Below are positions 10,801 to 20,038 of a DNA stretch of 60,584 nt, piece after piece; the stretch's first letter is position 1, and the number at the start of each line of letters is the position of its first letter. Below the pieces are notes generated by a model that was given only the letters and a program-made list of their open reading frames with translations, did not search any database and was not told the origin of the DNA. The translations under genes and the position numbers were made by a program. Origin of the DNA: Annulohypoxylon bovei var. microspora (lineage: Eukaryota; Ascomycota; Sordariomycetes; Xylariales; Hypoxylaceae); the NCBI GenBank assembly GCA_022836615.1, contig MU405399.1:1-60584 (forward strand), written 5' to 3'.

Positions 10801-13023
10801 AGAACCGGGGGTTTCTAAGAGCCTCATCGACATGGCTAACTTTCGGAGAAACAATTTTTATGCGCAAGGCTCGGTCAGCACACCTTATTTTCATAACAGG
10901 TTTCAATGAATCCACTTCATACCCACTTAGAGGACCAACATCTGACACTTGAGGCTCTGTGTTCCAAGAACTTTCAGCTACAAGGGTGCCTTCTTCCATA
11001 TAATCCGACTGAGGCCAACACACGAGGTGCTATCTATAAAACATTAGCTTTTCCCTCGAAATGGTTCGATATCTTGCCTATTTAGTGAGTGTTCAAGTCC
11101 ATTACAATCCATCTAAGCAGCTTGTCAGCTCTCAGATTCGGTATCCCCTCTTCGAAGCATTCGTCCTCCACCATCACAATCTGCGTCTTACTCGATCGTG
11201 AAGAACAACTCTCGAAACATCAATTTCTCTTAAGAGGCATGAAACAATGTCAAAAATACTCCAGGGGTGTATTATCATTAAACTAATTGCTGACTCAGTC
11301 GATGTTTTAGAGCTTTCGGTCCACTTGTATCATTACCAATACCCCTTCGCATAATAACAGCGACCTTTGGAATCTGCGACAAAAATTCACGAGTTTTCCT
11401 CCACAATCGAAATTGATAAGCCCAGCATTGTTTTTATTACTGATTTTTTAACAAATTCGGTAAGGGTGCGACCTCAGTCGTCGAGCTGAAAAGGGTTGTA
11501 TGCTTGGCATACCTTACCTGGGCTTTTTTTACACTTGTCGCCCGCTCACCGAAATCTCGATCGGGCAAATGGATATATCATAGCACGAGACCTCTGCTTC
11601 GCCCCGACTATCTCATTCATCTTATAATTGAAGTTTTTGACGCCCACAAATAATTACCAGTCATTGTTGACTATTTCGGCTTGCCTCGCAGCTAGTACCT
11701 AGTCGATACCATCAGGGTACATTTTCTCCTTAAAACAATGGGTCAGCATGCAAACCTTGGGCGAATCTGCCCGACGCAATCAAGATTGCGCGAACCATAG
11801 CTGTCTAACTATGGAATTGAAACTGGGTGACGTGATGGGTTGTTGTGCGGAGGATACCAATGGGTTCGGTGAGACAGAAGCTCGGATATTTGTCCGAATC
11901 GCGTCGTTCAAGCGATCACACAGCCTTATAGGGCAGAATTGTTACACTTTGGTAGTATGCTCTGCCCCGGGGGCTAAATTAGTCATTGGACGGCTAGGGA
12001 GTCATTCATCAGTGGTTGAAAGCACGAGTTTTGGAATAACTATGCTGAGTCTCGGAAATTATCTAAGGCACTTGAGTACCTGGTAAGTAAGTCTTGTCAA
12101 CCCAAGCAGCATCCCCCAACTACGTTGCCTCTCTAAGTGGAAATTAAATCATAGTAAATAATTCGAATATTATCATGGTCCACTTTATAAACTATCTTAC
12201 TCATGATTTAATTAATTTACTAGATCGAAGCTCACTCGCCCAGGACCGACCCCCGTGCCTGAGTAGTCCATCTGCCTAAGGCGGACGATGAGACCGAGCT
12301 AAAGCATCACTCTAAACGATTTGCTGCGTAAATTCTCTCAGTCTGCAACAAAGCTTACGATACTGCTTGATCTGACGGATATGACACAACGATGGAGAGG
12401 GCTTAGCTTGTGCTCCCGCATGTCCTCGGGAACTGTGGACCTTAGCAAATGGGAAATGAAGCGTCAACTTGTCACCAGCAGAGTCTGTCCTTGTAGAATA
12501 ACGGGCAACACACCGAGGAGGAAAACCCAAGTACCGCGGATCCACACAGTCCTCAAAGTTACAAATTGGCTGTCCTGGCGAAGTCCAATAGCATCAAAAA
12601 CACCTCAATGGATACCCTAATGACTTTTACAGAGCCACCCCATTGCTATGGCTGAGTTTACGAGTGACAATAGCTGGATTGCCCTACATCACGATAGGCA
12701 TATGGAAGGCGGACCATACTACGACCAATCGAGTCGGTTAACGACGATTAGACAACGAATATATATATCTTATGGCTTCTATTTCCTAAACAAATCTTGA
12801 ATCTTAAGAATTATCGCTACCGCTTCACAGCTAACACATACATACATTCGAGACTCAGTTGAATTTTTCAAGTCTTCCTTCACTACGCTAAAGAATCGTT
12901 TTATTTATTGCGTCTAACGGAACTCGCACCGAATTTTACAAAAAGTCGAACGTTGTATATCTGCGGAACTTTGAGATTCTTCTGCTTGCCACTACGCTAC
13001 ATCAGATTATCACTTTATCCATC

Positions 13024-13188
13024 ATGCCTAACGCACCCCAGGGAACTGTCACCGAATTGTGGTACTGCTGCAAATGTCTTCACGGGCCCATGACGGTGTC
13101 CGTAACTCCGGGTTGCATTTATTGCAATGGTCACAACAGATGTTACCTCTGCAGAACCTCAACTGTCTATGTCAAAAATGGACATTAA
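13024..13188 (+). CDS. Small Cys-rich (zinc-ribbon-like) protein, 54 aa
   Basis: An ATG-to-TAA frame of 54 codons starting MPNAPQGTVTELWYCCKC. Seven cysteines are arranged C15-C16-x-C18, then C31-x2-C34 and C40-x2-C43, with His20 and His37 and an aromatic lead-in W13-Y14. The WYCCKC..HGP opening followed by CxxC-N-GH-xx-CxxC resembles small fungal proteins of unknown function that I know only by pattern. Two CxxC pairs with a His between them suggest a bound zinc ion. There is no signal peptide or membrane segment. It stands alone in a gene-poor region, with no close neighbour for more than 3.5 kb on either side. It may be an intact small gene or the conserved core of a decayed larger one. 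I give it moderate confidence because the Cys/His pattern is unlikely by chance. Confidence 0.6.
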   Translation: MPNAPQGTVTELWYCCKCLHGPMTVSVTPGCIYCNGHNRCYLCRTSTVYVKNGH

Positions 13189-16100
13189 ATAGGTTCCTGA
13201 CGAGTTTCCATCGGAAGCATTAGTAACTTATTCAAGCAATGATCCGCCATTTACACATTGCAGAAACTTCTACGCCAAAGTTCCATTTGGACTTCAAATA
13301 GGCTCCCTAAAATCGATGGAAACACATCAGGAACCTACCTTCAACGACTTGAGACTTCATCGCCCCTTTCGACAAGTCTCTTACATGATATTCGACAGAA
13401 CGGAAATCGTACACGCATGGAATTCGACAGTTATTCAGATTTCTTTCCTAGGGCGGTTTTATTTTTTTCGGGCATATCCCGGCTGGGACCGGAGTCACGG
13501 ATAGAGAATAGAAGGGCCTACACTATAGACCCGGCAACAGAACCTGGGCGGCGGAATCTTTTCATGGGTTGGCGAACTTGCTGGAGCATCGGGGAATCGT
13601 CCTTTCGAACAACGCTATGGAGCGGCTCTAGCACACTCTTCATGGTATCCCAAAAGACATGCTGAGACGGAAGGGAAAAGGAAGGCTAGGGAAAACGGAA
13701 AAGGGGCTAAAAAAGAAAAACACCAAAAAAGGGGAATTATTGTTGCTGGTGGTATATTCCTTATCCTTCACCTTTTAGCTGTAGTTTGTTTCCTTTTTTC
13801 TCTTGTACCTATGACTGGCTACATAGAAATTTCTTAGGTTAAATGGGTCTAAATTTTCAGTTTCCTTACCTCTCGTAAATACCCCTATTAAGTGATTGTG
13901 CTTGTTTACTTGTTCAATGCCTCATACCTTGTCCTTCATACTACCATACCTACTTACCTAGGTAGGTACTGATGAAAGTCGAAATAATTACTAGGATATT
14001 GTCCTTTTGAATGTTTATGAGCTGTCATTAGTTTGCTTTTACCTATTTGCCACCCGGTTCCTTATTTTGGAAAGAACAATTGAGGCTATGGTTTGGAAAA
14101 TTAAACTATTTTTATGTATATTCATTAGTTTGAGACTGACAATAATAGTGATCTAACCTAGTAGGTTTTGGTCGACGTTTAGATTAAAGTATGACATGAG
14201 CCCTTTAGGGATCAACGCCGCACACTGGCGGTAGCACGCAACTTTTTGAACCGAGATATCTCGGAGCCCGGGTAGGAATGTTAACAACTACGCGGCGGTG
14301 GCTGTGCCAAGATGCCTTAATTTCATCCTCTCTAGCGTGTAATTTGCAACGAAAAGGCTGATACGTCTGCCTGTGTCCTGTTTAGAAAGAAATGAATGAT
14401 ATGTCAGGGTAGTCGTTAATAAATATCTACCGAGGTAGGCACTTTGTGCGTGCTTATGTCTTCTATATGGCGTATGGGGTAGTTGTTTTTAGTTATATTG
14501 AATCCAAAATTAGCCATGATCTAGCCAGTAAGATGAATAGCCTCCTCACAGTCTGATACGACTGGTGTGGCTCGATTGTCGAAAGGATGGCTTCTAGGGT
14601 GTACACCATGGAAGTTTCCAGCCAGTCAGATCTCGAGGAACTTATCGCCACCACGTGGGATAGGAACACCGTGTAACATGGACGTTATGAGGGACGTTAT
14701 GAGGCTGAATACGAAAACTTCATTATGCAATCGCACACATAAACCTGCGATCCCGTGAAGACTCATGTATGCACGATGAAGTACATAATGACGAAAAACG
14801 GGCGCTTTCCAGGTTTCTGGAAAGAACAGTTGAAAATGGGCTGAAGCTGAGAACCTAGACAGCCTTAGGGACCTGTCGACATCCAATAAAGTACCGTGAG
14901 GCTCTCAAATCAGAGCTTTGAGACTAGGGTATGGTAGGTTTGGGTATCAACGAGCCTAACTTCGCCACGCGCGTCCTCCGCCGGTTAGAATTTATATGCA
15001 CAACTCGTCGGCCTTTGGTTTCCCAGAGAGGATAATCAGAATGTCTCGTCAGTTACATCTAGGCTCGCTAGACCCGGCTCTTCTGTCATCCGACTCATCA
15101 ACTGTTGCCTGACATATTAACACTTAGGAATAGAAGATTTGATAGTCTAGATGACCTGGATATTGTCCTCGACGGCATACGGCATATAACACTGCCACAT
15201 CTGCAGCAATTCGTCCATTCACCGATACCGAACACTCAAGGCAACCCTAGAAACGAAGCATGACCTTAATCTGCAAGCTAGTGGTGACATCTGAGTAGTA
15301 TAGCAGGATATGCGCCACAATTGATATTGCAATCTCTACTTCTTCTGCAAGTATTAATCAGTTGACGAAATATTCTCACGAAAAACAGGATTTTCAAGAT
15401 TTTCCACACAAATACGTTCTGCGGTAAGCATCAACGCCCCGTATGTCCTGACCTGTAAAAGGTTATAAGATTGCCCGGAGCAAAATCTGACTAAAGAACA
15501 GTCATTCTCTAGGCAGAAAAGAGATGAGCCACCTCTTAATATGAGAGATAGGGTTGACGAGATAATCTAGTTTCAATGCTGCATGCTTGAGATCTCAGCT
15601 GCGAGTATGAGTGATTCAAGGCGGATTGATGATTAGGCGAGGGTGATTCGAGGCAAGAGGAAAGGCGGTGACCTGTTCATGATATCCGATGTACTCGAAG
15701 CTTTGAAACTTGGTATAGAGAGCCCCCGCCTGTGTTTCACTTTCAAGCTTTTCCGGTGGATCTCATCCTGCGTTCTTTTTTTCTTTTTTCTTTTTTCTTT
15801 TTTTACCAGAAATTGAACGTTGCAGCTGTCGACTATTTCGTCGTAGGCAAAATACTCTGGGAGTCATGAGGATAGGGGCTAAACTAAGATGCCTTGCTTC
15901 TCCATTATCAGATCAATTACATTTACTAACTGAGCAACAGCTGAACAGACTCAATCAATAGAGTCGCCGGGATATTACAGAGAAGAATGATATGAATGTT
16001 CGATGTTGTATTAGTGAGGGTTAGCATTTATGGTGCGGGGACCTCCCCAACGCCTCCATTTTCATACATGAACCGATTAGGACGACTCAAAGGTACTTTT

Positions 16101-16771
16101 TATTACAAATATGCAAGGATTGATTGGCGTCTTTCTTATGTAAACACTTATCACGATAGTGACGAGGATGGGATCTCCGCATCTCTTCCCGTCCCCCTTT
16201 TCCTGCCCCTCATTCCTCATCCCCTATCCATTACCCCACATCCGCTAGCTCTGACGGTGTTTCTCACGACGAAATCCTACCGGCACATACACATGCACAG
16301 GTCAGACAGATCATCGAGGATGTAACAATGCCGTGGCACAAAAGCAAGTGAGCGGTCGCTATTTCGATTGGTAAAATCCGTCCCCGAGTGTCACAGCTCA
16401 AACCATCCCTTCGGGTCCTCGCAGCGGCCGTGTCGTACGTTTGCTTGTTCTCGCTTGAGGGTCAACCTTCTTCCACGCCACGGCTTCCCTTGCATTGGAG
16501 ATCCCGCCCGCCAACTGCCGGGAGTCCGTGGACTCTGACTCCTCAATGATGGACATTGGACAGAGTGGGCATCGGGGGATGACAGATGTTTACATAAGGG
16601 ACCACGACGGCCTTACACGGCTGCGTGTCTTCAGCTTAGGTAGTGTTCAATTATAACCCGTTGCTTCTCCATTGCTTCTCCTATAAACAAGCTACCCCAA
16701 TTAGACCTTATTAGACCTCGTATACCGCCGTAGTTTAGAAAAAAGCTCGTAGCTTTAGAACCACCGCTACC
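13189..16771. other. Gene-poor 3.6-kb stretch, right part
   Basis: No supported gene. It includes purine-rich and T-rich tracts (13670-13730; 15773-15804), a CCTAGGTAGGTA motif near 13960 and a short direct duplication of GGACGTTATGAG near 14680. The last 400 bp are the dioxygenase promoter region. Confidence 0.45.
15773..15804. repeat. Pyrimidine tract (T6-7C)n
   Basis: Repeated runs of six to nine T separated by single C residues; low complexity with no gene association. Confidence 0.8.
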
Positions 16772-18007
16772 ATGGCAGCGCCGGCCAAGATACCCGCCCT
16801 CCTAGACCTGACGATCGACAACATCACGCCGAACACGAACCGGATCAACTCGCAATGCCAGAACCCGCGGCTGCGGTACCTGATGTCGCGGCTGGTGACG
16901 CACCTGCACGACTTCGCTCGCGAGACGCGGCTCAGCACCGACGAGTGGATGGCCTCCCTGGACTTCCTCGTGGGCTGCGGGCAGATCAGCAGCGACGTGC
17001 GCCATGTACGTGTCCCCCGCTCCCCTTGCTCCCTCCGTGAAACGCAAACGCAAACGCGCGCTGGCAGATAAGAATTAAGAAAGGGGAGCTGACGCGGCCC
17101 CCCCAGGAATTCATCCTCCTCTCCGACATCCTCGGGCTCTCGCTCCTCGTCGACAGCATCAACCACCCGAAGCCGCCGCTCTCGACGGAGGGGTCGGTGC
17201 TCGGGCCCTTCCACACGCACGACGCGCCGACGCTGCCCAACGGGTCGAACATGGCGTCGGACCCCGCCGGCGAGCCGCTGCTCTGCATCTGCACGGTGCG
17301 GGACGGCGCGGGGCGGCCGGTGGCCGGCGTCAAGATCGACATCTGGGAGACGGACAGCAGCGGCCACTACGACGTGCAGCACTCGGACCGCGAGGAGCCG
17401 AGCGAGCGGTGCGTTATGGTGAGCGACGCCGAGGGCCGCTTCTGGTTCAAGGGCATCAAGCCCGTCAGCTACCCCATCCCGCACGACGGGCCCGTGGGGA
17501 AGCTGCTGGAGAGGCTGGGCAGGCATTGCTGGAGGCCGGCGCATCTGCACTTTATGTTCGAGAAGGAGGGGTGGGACCACTTGATTACGTGAGTTGCTCT
17601 CTTCGATATGCCTTTTATGTCATAAGTATCGCTCGACTTTTGGCGATCTTCCAGTCGGTACTTCGGTACCTAGTTTTCAAGAAAGGGGCCACATATAAGC
17701 ATGACTTCACTATAAACTAACCTACCCCATAAACAGGGCACTCTACGTGCGCGGAGACCCATACGAGACGTCAGATGCCGTATTCGGCGTAAAGCAGAGC
17801 CTCATAATCGACATAGATAAGGTCGACACAGCAACAGCAAAGGAATACAACTTCCCGGAAGGGGGCTTGCTGTTGAAGCATGACTTCGTGCTGACGACAA
17901 AGGAAGAAACGGAAAGACTAAGAGACGAGAACGCTGTGAAGGCCCTTGCACAGCTGGGTTTACAGATGAAGCTTGTTGACCATCTGCCTATACCTGACGT
18001 AGACTAA
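16772..18007 (+). CDS. Intradiol ring-cleavage dioxygenase (catechol/hydroxyquinol 1,2-dioxygenase type)
   Basis: Exons 16772-17005, 17107-17588 and 17737-18007 give 328 aa (donors GTACGT and GTGAGT). The N-terminal helical domain of catechol dioxygenases (about residues 25-95, NPRLRYLMSRLVTHLHDF) is followed by the catalytic barrel. The four non-haem Fe(III) ligands are visible: Tyr166 in GHYDVQ, Tyr200 in SYPIPHDG, and His224 and His226 in RPAHLHFM. The enzyme opens catechol or hydroxyquinol rings between the hydroxyls, feeding the 3-oxoadipate route. No signal peptide, so it is cytosolic. Pathway neighbours are absent, which leaves the exact substrate open. Exons 1 and 2 are extremely GC-rich at third positions while exon 3 is not. 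Confidence 0.93.
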
Positions 18008-18322
18008 TAGAGGGTGTGAAGCGTGGCTGGAACATAGGTAGGTAGACGAGTTTATAGTCGAATATATTGACTACCAATACGATAATATGGGTTTAGGTCT
18101 CGTCTGAAGTGCACCCCTTTAAGTACCAAACCGTTTATGACATATTCATAGAACATTCACGACAGAGTGCAGTGAGTGGTGCACGATGCACCGACCACAC
18201 AGTATCACAGCTTTGACCATCCTGTCACCGCGACAACCCGCACATTGACCATATATACCAAAGTAATGACAGTGAATTCTAACAGCAAGTACAGAATAGG
18301 CCGGGTTGGGACGACGAAACTA
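18008..18322. other. 3' flank of the dioxygenase
   Basis: 3' UTR and intergenic sequence with a TAGGTAGGTAG motif near 18036. Nothing else is seen. Confidence 0.5.
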
Positions 18323-18434
18323 CCTAGGATGGCTCAGCTGGTTGGGTTATAGACGGGATAGACGGGATAGACGGGCTTATAGATACTGAGACATCCGGGT
18401 TCATCGTCTGGGGGTTCGATTCCCTCGGCGGCCA
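18323..18434 (+). pseudogene. tRNA-like relic with intact Pol III boxes
   Basis: A perfect A-box (TGGCTCAGCTG, 18330-18340) and a perfect B-box (GGTTCGATTCC, 18413-18423) are present. The T-stem GGGGG/CCCTC closes the loop TTCGATT, then GGCGGCC plus A73 and a T7 run at 18439-18445 give a proper tRNA 3' end and terminator. The seven bases before the A-box do not pair with GGCGGCC. No five-base-pair anticodon stem forms, and a 9-bp unit AGACGGGAT is repeated nearly three times (18351-18375) between the boxes. I read it as a tRNA pseudogene or tRNA-derived element; the isotype cannot be assigned. Confidence 0.5.
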
Positions 18435-19092
18435 AATCTTTTTTTCGTCAATTCTTTTTTCCCACTGCATATTAATGCCAATCGCGTATGGTAGAACACC
18501 CCAAACTTGTGCATGCATGCATTCACCGTGATCTCATTTCCTATTTACTTTCTCCTAGTATTTTTAATCGATACACCCTTTCACAACAGCGCATTGTCGA
18601 CAGCCACCTCTTGATCACACAACACACCGTTTTATAGTAGCAGCAATGTGACAAAGTGCACGGGTGCTGCTATTCAGCATCTACCAACTTACCTTCCTTA
18701 TATACCTACCTACCTGCCTAAGTGCTCAAGTTTGACGTTGATACACCCTTTTGGAAAACTTGGTGTTATTATTTAGATTACCCCTGAATCACATGACACC
18801 CATTTTTCTAGCTCACCCATTTAATTCGATATTAATACACACCTCCAAACTATGGATGATAGTGTGAGCCCCTTCCATCTATTTGATGCTACGATGCCTT
18901 TGCTCTTGCCGTGAGATAAAAGCTACACATGACAAGAAGTATCTCAATTCCAAAACAGAAAAAGCTCCTTAAAGCTTCAACCCTCCAACGTTTCCTTTAG
19001 CAATATAAAAACATGCGTATAACTACTCATTCCACATATACGCAGATAAGCACGTACTCCAGTAGCAAACAAACCAACAAGAAAAAAGAAAA
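18435..19092. other. Intergenic between two tRNA loci
   Basis: AT-rich, with a TACCTACCTACCTGCC tract near 18704. No gene is seen. Confidence 0.5.
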
Positions 19093-19187
19093 CGACGCAG
19101 GCCTGATTCGAACAGGCGCTCCCGAAGGAATATGATAGGCCAGAAGCATATTCTAGTCACACGCAATAACCACTCTGCCACTGCGCC
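19093..19187 (-). tRNA. tRNA-Ser(AGA) with a 14-nt intron
   Basis: Read on the minus strand from 19187. Acceptor GGCGCAG pairs with CTGCGTC (one G-T), with discriminator G73 as in serine tRNAs. The D-arm lies in TGGCAGAGTGGTTATTGC. The anticodon stem TGTGA pairs with TCATA (one G-T) around loop CTAGAA/A, anticodon AGA. This requires removal of the 14 nt TATGCTTCTGGCCT right after position 37, the canonical intron site. A long variable arm TTCCTTCGGGAGC and T-arm GCCTG-TTCGAAT-CAGGC complete an 81-nt mature type II tRNA. A T-rich Pol III terminator (TTTTCTTTTTTC) follows at once. Confidence 0.85.
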
Positions 19188-19285
19188 CTTGAGCACGTTG
19201 ATACCATGCTTAGCCCATCAATATCGAATGAACGGTATAGGCTGGTAAGTAAGAACGATTAGATAGATACATATACCTAAGTAGT

Positions 19286-19305
19286 TACCTACCTACCTAC
19301 CTACC
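19286..19305. repeat. (TACC)5 array
   Basis: Five tandem TACC units; the strongest copy of a tetranucleotide motif that recurs across the intergenic DNA of this window. Confidence 0.85.
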
Positions 19306-19803
19306 TTAAGACGATCAAACATTCATCTGAAGTTTAGAAAACATGTGTCAAACAGTTACCTAGGTAGGCAATCAAGCTGAACCTATAGGACGTAACGCTG
19401 TGTTTACGTAGCTGGGAGGCCAATGTTACTCTTAATGACGAAGGTACTCTATATGGGAACCTCGAAAATGAAAAGGGATACTCGAAGTTATCCACCGCAA
19501 GCACGTAAACACTTCACACGACAAGACAAAAGCAACGTAATAACAGTCATCGGAGTTGATTAAGTAAGCACCTTAATAAATCGGCACACACGTACTAGGC
19601 AGGCATACGCTCATAAAGATCCAATCCCACCTCATACCTCCAGGTACGAGCGCTACGGCACATATACAGCACCCCTGAGCACGTAAGCGTCGTCAGACCA
19701 CCCGACCGACCAACCCGTCTGTACAAATACACGCCGGGCGCACCGTCCCGGCTGGTATGTGGATTTAGCCCAAGTTGGCTGCGCGTGGTATCTCCTATCC
19801 CAT

Positions 19804-19851
19804 TCCCGTCCCTGTCCCCGTCCCTGTCCCCGTCCCTGTCCCTGTCCCTGC
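19804..19851. repeat. GTCCCT/GTCCCC minisatellite
   Basis: Eight hexamers GTCCCY, partly alternating GTCCCT and GTCCCC, about 190 bp beyond the metalloreductase stop codon. Confidence 0.85.
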
Positions 19852-20038
19852 CTAGTTTGTCCCAAACGCCGGTAGTGGTAGTCGTCATGTTCTGGGTATG
19901 TCGTTCCCTCGCTCGTCCCGGTGCGGGATATTAGATGTAGTTATGTACAACCGCTCTCTTTTCTCCTTCTCCTTTCTCTTTCCCGTACGATGTATTGCAT
20001 GTCGTATAATATACCACGTATACCCTAGCTCGCCTCGC

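Larger units (their letters stand above)
7253..13023. other. Gene-poor 5.8-kb stretch, left part
   Basis: Open frames here are short, lack family signatures and sit in sequence with many stops. Base composition is mildly AT-rich and CpA/TpG are common, so this is not RIP-degraded like the right end. Tandem repeats lie at its left edge in the glucokinase upstream region. I found no rRNA, tRNA, long terminal repeat or transposase trace. Confidence 0.5.
19188..20038. other. Intergenic with tandem repeats
   Basis: Contains a TACC array and a GTCCCY minisatellite, both listed separately, and the metalloreductase 3' UTR. A 97-codon minus-strand frame crosses the minisatellite, but it is Arg/Asp repeat-driven and has no other support. 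Confidence 0.5.

Noticed and set aside
14587..14676. 29-codon ORF starting MASRVYTMEV, with some acetyltransferase-like flavour
   Set aside because: Too short, ends in a stop with no splice donor that continues a family match; cannot be told from chance.
19595..19888. 97-codon minus-strand frame MTTTTTGVWDKLG
   Set aside because: Its core is the translated GTCCCY minisatellite; nothing else supports a gene.
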